20,484 nucleotides of DNA from Gamarada debralockiae. Its lineage: Eukaryota > Ascomycota > Leotiomycetes > Helotiales > Hyphodiscaceae. Below, one piece after another: positions 1 to 9,217 of this stretch. The notes under the pieces were generated by a model. The model did no database searches. It was given only the letters and a program-made list of their open reading frames with translations, and had not been told where the DNA came from. A program made the translations under genes and the position numbers. Numbering within the stretch: position 1 is the first letter of the stretch; the number at the start of each line of letters is the position of its first letter. Location: positions 1 to 20,484 of the forward strand of contig NXFV01000253.1 in assembly GCA_002803225.1 (NCBI GenBank), given 5' to 3'.

Positions 1-340
1 CGACTAATTAATATATTATTAAGTATAGAAGTACTCTTTAAAGGTACTAGCCTAAAGGAATTGTATACTTATAGTACTAGGGTAAGGTATAACTATAGAG
101 TTAATAGTAAATAACTAGTTTACTAGTCTCTTAACCCCGAACGGCCTAGCTACTAAATTATAACCTCTTTAGTACATTTAATTAAAGATAAAAGAGAAAT
201 ATAATTTTAAATATAAGAAAGTAGTAGTATAGTTTATATTTAATATATATACTCGAGATACTTTAAGCTTTAAAGAGAAAGGAAAAAAAAATTACTAAGA
301 CCTTTAATCTCCTTTATATATTTTTAATCTTTAGGCAATT

Positions 341-502
341 ACTTATACGACCTATTTAATTACAAGATCTTACTTATATAAGTAATAATACTTGTATAAC
401 CTATATAATTGTAAGATCTTACTTGTATAATCTCTTATAATTATAAGATCTTACTTGTATAACCTACTATACTTGTATAATCTATATAATTATAAGAAAT
501 CT
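341..502. repeat. Tandem repeat, about 31-nt unit with short variants
   Basis: Units begin ACTTGTATAA and usually end AAGATCTT. Full-length copies of 31-32 nt alternate with truncated 18-nt copies. The first copy (341) has ACTTATACGA instead. Copies differ mainly by C/T and A/G changes, so the array probably arose before or during RIP-type mutation. No function is apparent. Confidence 0.7.
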
Positions 503-873
503 AAGATAACTAAGAAGTATTTAAATTATATTTCTCTTTACTATCCTTTGTATATTATAATATTTATATCCTATTATCTTTATAAACTTGCCTTCTTAAA
601 ATATTAAAGACTTAATTTTTCTTTTTCTTTATAGCTACTAAAGGCTCTTTAGTATATAGTCTAATGTATATTTTACTAGTATCTATAGCTATATTAATAC
701 TAAACTTGCTGTAGTCTAAGATAGTTTTATACTAATATATAAAACTTATTACTTTCTAGTAAAGTATTAATTGTATATTATTTTATTTTAGGCTATAAGT
801 ATAATTCTAGATAAATTATATTTAGTTTCTTTAGCCTATATAACTAAGGGTAACTATAATAAAGGATATTTGT

Positions 874-1077
874 CTTTGCTAAAGTTTAATATAAAATCCC
901 TTAGAGTTCTATTATTAATTCTAGTAATAATTAAAAGTAAACTCAAATCTTTATAAATACTTAAAGAACTTTATATTAACTTTTTACTAAAGTTTAAGAA
1001 ATCTCTATTATTAATTTTAGTAGTAAGTAAAGGCTACTATAAGTATTTAAAAGTACCCTAAGGACTTTATATTAACT
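874..1077. repeat. Imperfect direct duplication, about 100 nt
   Basis: Two neighbouring segments (about 874-980 and 984-1077) share CTATTATTAATTYTAGTARTAA near their start and CTTTATATTAAC at their end, in the same order and orientation. The copies differ by small gaps and many transitions. This looks like an old local duplication in non-coding or degraded DNA. Confidence 0.5.
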
Positions 1078-3600
1078 TGATAGTGACTTAGCTATTAAAT
1101 AGTATTTAGTTAGTTAAACGGTTATTATCTTATTAAGTATTATTAGTATCTATAGGCTAAGATAGCTCCTCTACTAGGTAATTAACTAGTTTAGAAAATT
1201 TAAAAGATATAAAGAACTAAAATAAGTCTTTTAAAGAATAATTTAATAATTTGTAATAAAAAATTATCTCGATTACAAGATAATTTATAGAGAGTATATC
1301 GGCTATTATACTTAGAAAAAGGGTAGATAAGTTATTAAGCTCCTCCTTTAAATTTAGATAATATAAGTTAATATAGTTAATAGCTTCTTAATATTAATCC
1401 TTAGTAAGGTTATTAAGACTAATAATTAGCGAATGAGAATAATAAGTTCTATTAGTATTAAAAGTATAAACTTACTTATCTTTTCTTAGATTATTAAGAA
1501 GTAAGAGTAGAATACTAAAACCGAAGGCCTCGGTTATTCTTTATAGTAGTTCCTTTAACTATAGCTAATACTTAAGTTTTTTTTTTGCTTTTTTATACTA
1601 CTTCTTTCTCTCCTCCTTTTCTTTCTCCTTTTACTATTACTTACTTTTCTTATTACTTACTTGTTTGCCTTTGCTTTTATTTTTAATTATTTTTGGGAAG
1701 AGTATATTAGTAAATTAATTTTTAACTAATAGTTGTCCTTTCTTTTTAGGCATAGTAGATACTTTAATATACTTATCTATTAGTTCTACTAGATATACTC
1801 TCCTCTCTAGATAGACTACTATTTTAAGTGTTTTAAAAGACTATTCCTTTTTAACTATATTATTAATAAGAAATCTAAGCTGCTTTAGCTATTAATCTTT
1901 AGTTAGTATTATATGTAGTCCTCTACTTTTATCTAAGGCGTCTTAATTAGGTCTTATATTAATAGAAATAGTTAGGTGCCGTATAGTATAGAAGAAAGTG
2001 TAGGCATTTTTAAGTCCTGTTATCTTAATCTATTATAGCTTTAGTTGAAAGTCTTTAGATAATATAAACTTATTGCCTCTTCTATCTAATGTATTATAAA
2101 TTAAGTTAAAATCCTAATATTATTTGTAACTATACTATATTCTTTATATTATAGTAGTAGCTTTAATCTTATAAGTCTCTTATTAAGTAAGATATCCCTA
2201 GGCTATAGACTAGATAAGTACTATTATACTTTGTACTTTTAAATACTTATGACAATAGTACTTAGCTTTTAAATTCTTCTAGATTATAATAATATAATTA
2301 TAAAGATAGTTAAAGTATCTATTACTATTACTTTTAGATCTTCCTTTAGCTGTATTTACAAGCTTAATATATATACGTTTGAAAATTCTACTATCTTTAA
2401 AACTCTACTTTCGTTTTGAGGTATATTATATAGTATCCTGCTAGAGTAAGATTAAAGAGGTAATAGTATATTTAGTAGGCTACTTATCTTAAGGGGTATT
2501 CCGACTATAGGTATTATAATTATTTAGAAGCTAAACATTAGGGTTCATTAAATACTAAGTATTATCGCACGTCTGCTTGTCTTTAGCGTTAGTATCCTTA
2601 GTATATATATAGTCTAAAGATTGGTCTCCTTGATTAGACAGGCTTTAATAGTAAGAGTTAACGAAGAGGTTCTTGTGCTAATAATAAACGGCTAGTATAC
2701 TTTAGTCGTAAGGTTTAACGAGGCCGTTCTTACACTAATTAGTCTAGCTATTATAGTTAAGCTTTTTTTCTTATATAATATATTAAGAGGATAGAGAAAG
2801 AGAAGTAAGAGTTTAATCGTAAGGGGTAGAGATAGGAGTTAGTAAGATCAGCTATAGAAATTGTTAAACGACTAGTATTAATTTATTATAAGCAATAGAA
2901 TAGTTTTGGCGGTTTTGTAATAGATAGAATAGATAGTTAGCTATCTAATAGAATATTAAAACTAAAGGACAAGAGAAAGGAATTACTTCTTAACTTTATT
3001 TATATTTAAGTTCGACTTTAAATTAAGTTCTAAACTATAAGGTAGTATCTCTTTACTTGATCTTAACTTCGTTTAAATTATTATTTATTTGGTAGCTTAG
3101 GCTTTATTAATCTTTATAGTAGATAGACGCTATTGTTATAGGCTATAGGGAACGGGCACGAGGTAGTAGTTAAGCTGCTGCCTACTAATAATAATATTAA
3201 CCTAAACTCTAAGGTCGAGTATTACTATTAATAGTAGTAACTAAGCTATTGCTTGCTAGTAGTCGAGTTATAACTTGCTACTTAGTAAGGGAGTTAATAA
3301 AAAGATATAAGAAAGTAACTATTATATAGTTTAATTGCAAACAAAAGAAAAAGTCCTAATAGATTTAAGTGATTAGGATATTTCTGTTCTTATACTAGCT
3401 AAGAGCTTAGCTTGTACATTATATTCGCTACTTGTATCTTTCCTTCTACTAAAACATTGCCTTTTTCGATATAAATCTAATTAATATAAGGCACTATAAG
3501 CTAGCTTAAATTTTTAATATATATAAGGCTACTTCTCGATTTTATAGATTTCTCTATATTAACTTGAACTCTAAGGTTAGGGCGGCTAGTAACGAAGTAT

Positions 3601-3795
3601 AACAAGCGTACTAGTATAACAAGTGGACCAGTACAACGAGTGGACTAGTACGACAAGTAGACTAGTATGACAAGTGGACTAGTACGACAAGTAGACTAAT
3701 ACGATAATTAGACTAGTATAATAAGTAGACTAGTATAACAAGCGTACTAGTATGGCAAGTAGACTAGTATAACAAGCGTACCAGTGGACTAGTAC
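3601..3795. repeat. 17-nt minisatellite, about 11 copies
   Basis: Units follow the pattern AACAAGTGGACTAGTAC or AACAAGCGTACTAGTAT, each 17 nt, starting at 3601, 3618, 3635, 3652, 3669, 3686, 3703, 3720, 3737, 3754 and 3771. After the last full unit a partial ACTAGTAC follows. Most units carry the palindrome ACTAGT. Differences are mostly transitions, with two alternating sub-types (AGTGGAC/AGTAGAC and AGCGTAC). The unit length is not a multiple of three, so the array is unlikely to be coding. Confidence 0.9.
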
Positions 3796-4447
3796 CTAGT
3801 AGATCCCTACTCCAAAAATTCTACGCTATCTTAATTAGACCTATAGGCCATAAGTAAATAGATACTAGTATAATTCCTGGATTAGTACAATTTTGATGTA
3901 GTAGTAGGAGCCATTAGGGATTTAGTAAAGTATAGACTAGTATGTAGTATAGATTAATAAACTGGATTTTAATCACGTGATTTAGAGATTAGCGGGCTAG
4001 AAGGATTCTAGCTAGGCTTACTATTCGCGAACCCTTGTACTAGTCTAATCTATTATACTAAAATTATTCTCTTTCTAGTATCTTCTTCTAGTATTAAAAA
4101 GAACTTAAGCTTAATAAGTAGATCTTTTTATATGCTTGATTTAGACATCGCTTATATAAACTAAAAGGGGAACTAAATATAAACCCTACAAATATCGTAG
4201 TAGATTAGTAGAGTCTTATTTCTTTTAAAATAAAAAGGCAAAGATAGATTTTAGCCCTTTAATTCTAAAAATAAGCTTAGTATAGTTAGCGCCTTTATAG
4301 TACTACTCTATCCCTATTAGGCTTAATTTTATTCTCAACTTTATATTACAAGGATTCTTACTTTAAGAAGTAATAAATAATTGTGTAAAACAATATTATT
4401 TTTTGTATATATAAGACTATCTTAAGTACTTATTTTTAGCATTTATA
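3796..4447. other. AT-rich spacer without a recognised gene
   Basis: No coding motif was seen. The stretch contains one ATCACGTGAT palindrome (3972-3981), whose core CACGTG recurs elsewhere in the window, and several ACTAGT sites like those of the adjacent 17-nt array. Confidence 0.5.
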
Positions 4448-4567
4448 GTACTACAACTTAAACTACTATAAGTTAGACTACTTTAACTTAAATTACTATA
4501 GCTTAGACTACTATAGCTTGAACTATTATAACTTAGACTACTATAACTAAGATTATTATAACTAGGA
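4448..4567. repeat. 15-nt tandem repeat, about 8 copies
   Basis: Seven clear units of the form CTACTATARCTTAGA run from 4463 in exact 15-nt steps (4463, 4478, 4493, 4508, 4523, 4538, 4553), preceded by a shorter copy. Fifteen nucleotides would preserve a reading frame, so it could be a relic of a five-residue protein repeat, but no flanking coding sequence was recognised. Confidence 0.85.
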
Positions 4568-4579
4568 GAAAAGTCCTAT

Positions 4580-4912
4580 AAAAAATCGCTTAAGAGAGTA
4601 TAACTTTTAAGAAATTTCTCTTATACTACTTTTACTTTAGTAATTTCTCTTAAGACTTTTCTCTTAAGATAATTATCTTAGGATTTTTCTTTTAGTAAAT
4701 TATTTTTCTTAGGAATTCTTTACTAGTACTTATTTTTTTATAAGATCTATTTTCTTATAAGAACTTTTTCTTAAGATTTATTTTCTCTTAAGAATTTTTT
4801 AATAAGATTTATTTTCTCTTAGGAATTTTCTTATAAGAGTTATACTTTTATAGGAGTTATTCTGTCTTATAAACTTTCTCTTAGGATATATTTTCTTATA
4901 GGAACTATAATA
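4580..4912. repeat. Degenerate pyrimidine-rich repeat field
   Basis: Many loosely repeated blocks of the type TTTTCTCTTAAGAATTT, TTTTCTTATAAGAACTT and TTCTCTTAGGAATTT follow each other at roughly 25-35 nt. Most contain a short palindrome such as CTTAAG or CTTATAAG. Borders and period are imprecise. I see no gene here. Confidence 0.5.
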
Positions 4913-5597
4913 GTTTAGGTAGAGCTAGCTAAGTAAAGCTATATAAAAAGACACTAAAGCTTACTAGAGGGGTATAAAAAGTTATTAAATCTTTATATCT
5001 TCTCTTCTCTAGCTTAGTATTTTACTATATATTATAATCTCCGAACTCTGTGCTTTAGACCCCTATATTAATCCTGCTATTATAAAACCTAGGTATTTGT
5101 TAAAACTAAGATAGGCTATTAAGGTTTGAGTTTGGGAGCGGTATAGGCCGAAATCTAAGGTCCGATTAATAAGGCTTATAACAAGACAGCTACTTATATT
5201 ATTTATTTAAATATTATTTAAGCTTTAATTATTTAAAGACCTTATTAAATATAATCAAGAATAAAACAGATTATTATATAGATAAGATTATTAAGAGACT
5301 AATAGTGCTTAACTTATTTTTAGAATTAAGGCATTTAAATCTAGCTCCTTAAGATAGAAATAGTTATTAACTATTAAACTTATTTTATTATTATTTAAGG
5401 AAGAGAGCTAACTTTAACTCCTTAGATCTAGACTTAGCCTATTTTAGTTATAATATCTTAGTTTCGTTCCTTAGGCCAAAATATTTTAGTAGTAATAATA
5501 TAACCAAAAAAGGTCAAAACATTATTAGCTCCTATTCCTTATAAGCTTATCTAATATAACAGGTATTGTATTGTAGTGAGTGGGCCTACTAGTTTAT
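4913..5597. other. AT-rich spacer without a recognised gene
   Basis: This part contains a few less AT-rich islands (about 5040-5170 and 5460-5590) but no reading frame with a recognisable domain. It leads into the 13-nt array and the dispersed 60-bp repeat. Confidence 0.45.
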
Positions 5598-5649
5598 CTT
5601 TGTACCCTGTCTCTGCATCCTATCTCTACACCCTGTCTTTGTACCCTAC
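5598..5649. repeat. 13-nt tandem repeat, 4 copies
   Basis: Four consecutive 13-nt units (5598, 5611, 5624, 5637) follow the pattern CTYTGTACCCTGT, with mainly C/T and A/G differences. It abuts the 60-bp dispersed repeat that begins at 5651. Confidence 0.85.
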
Positions 5650-5650
5650 T

Positions 5651-5710
5651 TCTAATAGGCTAGATAGGAGCCAACAATGAATCCTAGTATAAAGGCCAAA
5701 AAGAGTCCTA
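5651..5710 (+). repeat. 60-bp dispersed direct repeat, left copy
   Basis: This segment aligns without gaps to 13411-13470 in the same orientation, with 48 of 60 positions identical and 10 of the 12 differences transitions. It starts TCTAATAGGCTAGATA and includes CCTAGTATAAA. The two copies lie 7760 nt apart and bracket the MADS relic, the inverted-repeat pair and the NLR relic. It may be a piece of a dispersed transposon or a segmental duplication. Confidence 0.75.
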
Positions 5711-5789
5711 GTTCTAAGAATAACCAAAAATAGAATATTCCTAGAGAGAAACTCTAAGAATAAAAGGTTTCTAATAGGCTGTTACGGCT

Positions 5790-5960
5790 CTAGCAGGACC
5801 GCCTGTCACGTGTCACGTGACTCCTTGCTTGGCTTAGCGCCTCTCTTATTTAAGGTCCTGCGGCCCTTGGCCCTCTTTCTTCCTTAGCTTAATATTCTTA
5901 TATAGAATACTTTTTACTTGTCTACTTCTTATATAATATTAGATTAGTTTATTATACTAA
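5790..5960 (+). promoter_or_regulatory. Candidate core promoter of the MADS-box relic
   Basis: A short GC-richer block holds two overlapping CACGTG palindromes (5807-5812 and 5814-5819), a TATTTAAG TATA-like element near 5849, and then a pyrimidine-rich stretch (about 5865-5890). This order is typical of fungal core promoters, and it lies about 100-200 nt before the MADS coding relic. CACGTG is the classical E-box bound by bHLH regulators. An alternative is a solo LTR: the block begins TGTTACGG at 5779, a start seen in some fungal LTRs, but I could not find a matching end. Confidence 0.35.
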
Positions 5961-6008
5961 CTAACCTCTTTTTAATCTTAAAACTTAGTACCTTAATCGA
6001 TTATAGCT

Positions 6009-6347
6009 GTTACTCCTCTAAAAAGAGAAAGTAAAAGATTAAATAGAAGGAAGAGTATCTTAATTAGTAAGGCTTATAAGCTTGTAGTATTCTGCGATGT
6101 TAATATAGTAGTTATTATCTGTAACCGGAAGAGTAGTCGCTACTTTACTTATAATTCTCTTGATCTCGAGTCTTAGCTACTAACTAAAGAGTAAATTATA
6201 AGTTAGATACTAGTTTAGAGATTTAAAAGGGAATTATTAATAGAGAAGTAGTAACTATTATACCTAATACTCGTGAGCTTGCTCCCACGTGATATAGACG
6301 CTAAGTGTAAGAAACCTTTAAAAAGCGATATTCTAAATAAAGTATAA
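6009..6347 (+). pseudogene. RIP-decayed MADS-box (SRF-type) transcription factor
   Basis: Read in one frame (codons at 6009, 6012 and so on), the segment gives a MADS-like core: KRESKR near the start, then RRKSILISKAYKL, VVFCDVNIVVIIC and SSRYFTYNSLDLES. This follows the family order of a basic DNA-binding helix (RRK...KKAYEL), a hydrophobic strand (CDVxVAVII) and a short following segment (RYFTY). MADS proteins bind CArG-like DNA as dimers. In-frame TAG/TAA appear after LDLES and further on (for example 6249 and 6252), all explainable from CAG, CAA or TGG. The last 30 codons (6255-6344) are open and end at TAA 6345. No convincing start codon survives, so the 5' end is open. The total of about 113 codons fits the short single-domain MADS-like proteins of ascomycetes. 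Identification rests on motif recognition only. Confidence 0.65.
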
Positions 6348-6363
6348 TAGGTGGATATAAGGT

Positions 6364-6400
6364 TAACGCCTATCCCTGCGTGCCGAAAAACCCTATGTGC
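6364..6400 (+). repeat. Left arm of 37-bp inverted repeat (candidate TIR)
   Basis: The arm reads TAACGCCTATCCCTGCGTGC and then CGAAAAACCCTATGTGC. It matches the reverse complement of 12507-12543 at 32 of 37 positions without gaps, and all five differences are transitions. It lies 17 nt after the MADS relic and marks the left edge of the GC-balanced island. A copy of GTGGATA lies 6 nt outside it (6351-6357). Such a pair is what a DNA transposon or its excision-dead remnant would show. Confidence 0.65.
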
Positions 6401-6741
6401 TAAAACGACTTTATGGTTTGGGGGTCTAAATCTCTACTATATAAATATATAAAGTTATAATTGGTTTGCTATTGTTCTTTAGCTATTTCTTTATAAGTGC
6501 TCGACTTATAGTCAGAAAAATACTATAGTTTGGCTATACTGTCGATCGTCCTGTTGAGAGCGTCAAAAGCTGCTATAGCTACTACCCCCTGCTTTATTAT
6601 GACTATCGATCTATCCCTGGAATTCGGGGCCGTGGTATAGAGCTTCTATTAAGTTTAAATATAGCTCTAAGGTTTAAAGACACAAAGCACAAGAAAACCT
6701 GCCTGCTGGATTTATCTGGATAAAAGTAGGAGGTATACAAA

Positions 6742-6990
6742 ATGCCAAGTATCTTAATAAGCAAGGAAGAATTTATTGCTCTTTTCTAATAGCGTATACC
6801 TTTGTCCTTCGACTGTGATGACTGTGATCGATCTTTCGATAATAAAGAGGCTTAAATGGCGGACAGCCCGCCATTACTCGTACCTTCGGCAGTGGCTGGC
6901 TATGATTGGCTGGCCTGGCGCGCTCGTACGATGATGCACAACTACCCCATGCTATAAGGCTATCCAGCTGAAGCTGTACGAGTATAACCT
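6742..6990 (+). pseudogene. Possible C2H2 zinc-finger gene fragment
   Basis: From ATG 6742 one frame reads a short peptide with stops, MPSILISKEEF, then CDDCDRSFDNKEA (6814-6852), stop, MADSPP. The spacing and the residues CxxCxRSFxxxxA followed by DSP resemble the fungal C2H2 finger form CxxCxRSFxxxxAlxxHxxdSPxH, with the first Cys pair kept and the His pair missing or mutated. Stops at about 6787, 6790, 6853 and 6952 fit CA-to-TA or TG-to-TA changes. The segment lies between the left inverted repeat and the NLR relic. Otherwise this is just the 5' flank of the NLR gene. Confidence 0.3.
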
Positions 6991-7834
6991 CGACCTAGCC
7001 TTATTCTCCTAACTTAACAAATGTATATATATCGATCTTATGAGAACTACTTGCTGATATTCTTTCTTTTAGAGATTTTGTCAAATGCTGTCTAAATAAT
7101 GTACCTCCTAAAATACAATAACGATGGCGGATTCAGCCTGACGTAGTTCTTCGATGACGTTCTCTAATATGCTATACTCTCGCATATATAGGGACTAGAG
7201 GAGGTCATCTTCTAGGATATAAAGGAGGGGAATAGAACGAGTAAGGCGGGTTTTGATAAGATCCGATTTTGCGGAGAACAGGTTAGACGTAACGGCTAGT
7301 AATACTTCTGGGTTAATATATATTATATCGATAAATCGAGTAGTGCTAAGCTTGTAGAGGCTATAAACTCTATGTTTCGATAGTACTGTAATGCAGCGAA
7401 ATGCTATGTCTATTTGCTAGATATTCCGTTACCTAGTATTGATATCGGCGATAAGTCTGATTAGCTACTATAGGAAATAGTATTCCGAACAAGCAGATGG
7501 TTTACGCGAGGCTAGACCCTTTAAGAACTTATTACTCTAAAATTAGTTAAGTTCTTCTCTAAGGACAAAAAGCTTCTTAAAGACAAGAAATCTCTAAAGC
7601 GATAAATCTACGAGATTATAAGAATTCCTAGCAAAGCTTTTCGAGGAAGTCCTTTAGCTAAGTTTAGTGTAACTAAACGAATGTCATGGGCAGAAACTCG
7701 TTAGACTACTCGCGAAGAAGACATGGTATACTCGTTGTTAGGTATTTTTGATGTCTATATACCGCTTATCTATAGTAAAGGGGGAGCGAATATAGTCAGA
7801 CGGCTCCGAGAGGCAATTGACAGGAAAGAAAAGG

Positions 7835-7886
7835 GTACGCTATTCTTACTGCCAAGGTTAGGAATAAACTATATTAACTTACATAG
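7835..7886 (+). other. Intron between HET and NB-ARC exons of the NLR relic
   Basis: The HET part is in frame 1 and the NB-ARC part in frame 2. Removing a 52-nt GT-AG intron, with donor GTACGC at 7835, a TTAAC branch-like motif at 7874 and acceptor ACATAG ending at 7886, joins them exactly. It leaves an open exon 2 up to TAG 8255. The size and donor are typical of Pezizomycotina introns. The position, between effector domain and NTPase, is also usual for these genes. Confidence 0.7.
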
Positions 7887-8510
7887 GGATTAAATACAAG
7901 AACTTTTCGATCCCGTTTAGTCTCTTTGCAGTCTCTGATATCGAATATTTCGTGGCAAGAGAGGATAAGCTTAGAGATATACACAGGGAACTGAGTAGTA
8001 ATGGCTCCCGGCGTACTGTTATTCTTCATGGCCTAGGCGGGATCGGCAAGACACAATTGGCTATTGCGTACGCGAAGCGGCATAAGGATAACTACTCTAC
8101 GATATTCTGGCTTAATATTAAGGATGAAGATTCTCTAAAGCAGAGCTTTGCCAGAGTGGCCAAGCAGATATTAAGAGAATACCCCTCGGCCAGTCAGCTT
8201 AGTAGCGTGGATATAAATGAGAACCTCGATAAGGTGGTAGATGTAGTCAAGGCATAGCTGAGTTTGCCTAACAACACACGATGGTTAATAATATATAACA
8301 ACTACGACAACCCCAAATTGCCTGGAAATACAGATCCCGCGGCTATGGATATCCAAAAATTCCTCCCAGAGTCATATCAAGGGTCAATTATTATCACAAC
8401 GCAGTCGGCGTAAGTTAGATTTGGTTATTCTATCTAAATTCGTAAGCTCGGGGATGTGTGTAATAGTCTTGAGATTTTGTCAAACGCATCGAGACGGGAA
8501 GGACTAAGAA

Positions 8511-8558
8511 GTAGTATAGACGCTCCAGATATTTGTAATATAGTTCTAATCTTAATAG
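8511..8558 (+). other. Candidate second intron in the NB-ARC region
   Basis: A 48-nt GT-AG segment (donor GTAGTA, branch-like CTAAT at 8546, acceptor AATAG at 8558) interrupts the segment between RREGL and DPDATKL. Related proteins go directly from one to the other with only a few residues between. The length is a multiple of three and contains no stop, so the frame is open either way. It could instead be a 16-residue insertion. Confidence 0.4.
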
Positions 8559-9217
8559 TAGATCCCGATGCTACTAAGCTTACCAAGGAATTAGACGGAC
8601 TTCCTCTTGTACTAGCTACTGCTAGAGTATATCTTGACCAAGTAGTAATAAGTCTTTTAGACTATCTTCGCCTGTACAAGGAGTTATAGATACAACTCCA
8701 AGAGTCGAGTCCTGAACTAAGCTCATACGAAGACCGAACGCTTTACTCTACATAGTAGATTTCATTTAATTATATTAAACAACAAAATAACCTCTCAGCT
8801 AAGCTTCTTTGCTTCTAGGCCTACTTTGATAGTCAGGATCTCTAGTTAGAGCTTCTTCAATATAGTAACTCTAATGACCCAGACTGGGTACGATAACTGG
8901 CTAAAGACGAACTAAGCTTCTATCAAGCGATACAGGTACTAGCTAACCACGGGCTTGTAGAGATAGACATGTCTTCGTAAGAATTGATTGAGTCACGAGG
9001 GTATAGTATGTATAGATGCGTTTATTCGTGGATAGTCCACGTTCTTAATCAAGCGTAGGATCGTGATCTAGCTAAGCTAGCTATAAAGTTTATTAGATCA
9101 CATGTCCCGGGAGAGTAGACTATTCAGCTGTGGCTAATATAACAACGGCTTCTCTACTATGTAGCTAGATGTTCGTATATGATATTGAACAGCTTAGTAA
9201 GAGAAGATGAAATGATA

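Larger units (their letters stand above)
1..3580. other. AT-rich, RIP-like stretch without a supported gene
   Basis: This stretch is dominated by TA steps and by A/T runs, with TAA and TAG frequent in every frame I followed. I found no protein motif I could name. Pockets with more G and C, for example about 2540-2720 and 3120-3300, may be old coding DNA, but no frame there reads as a known family. It holds a tandem repeat at 341-502 and an imperfect duplication at 874-1077, listed separately. The base composition matches RIP-degraded repeats of filamentous ascomycetes; that origin is inferred. Confidence 0.6.

Noticed and set aside
3601..3795. CRISPR array
   Set aside because: The 17-nt units are directly adjacent, without spacers of unique sequence, and the genome is fungal.
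5779..6014. Solo LTR beginning TGTTACGG
   Set aside because: No matching end, target-site duplication or partner was found, and the 3' part overlaps the MADS coding frame.
7952..8689. Two short intact genes (101 and 77 codons)
   Set aside because: Both are stop-to-stop fragments of the same NB-ARC frame; they share its frame and family motifs, so they are parts of the single NLR relic.
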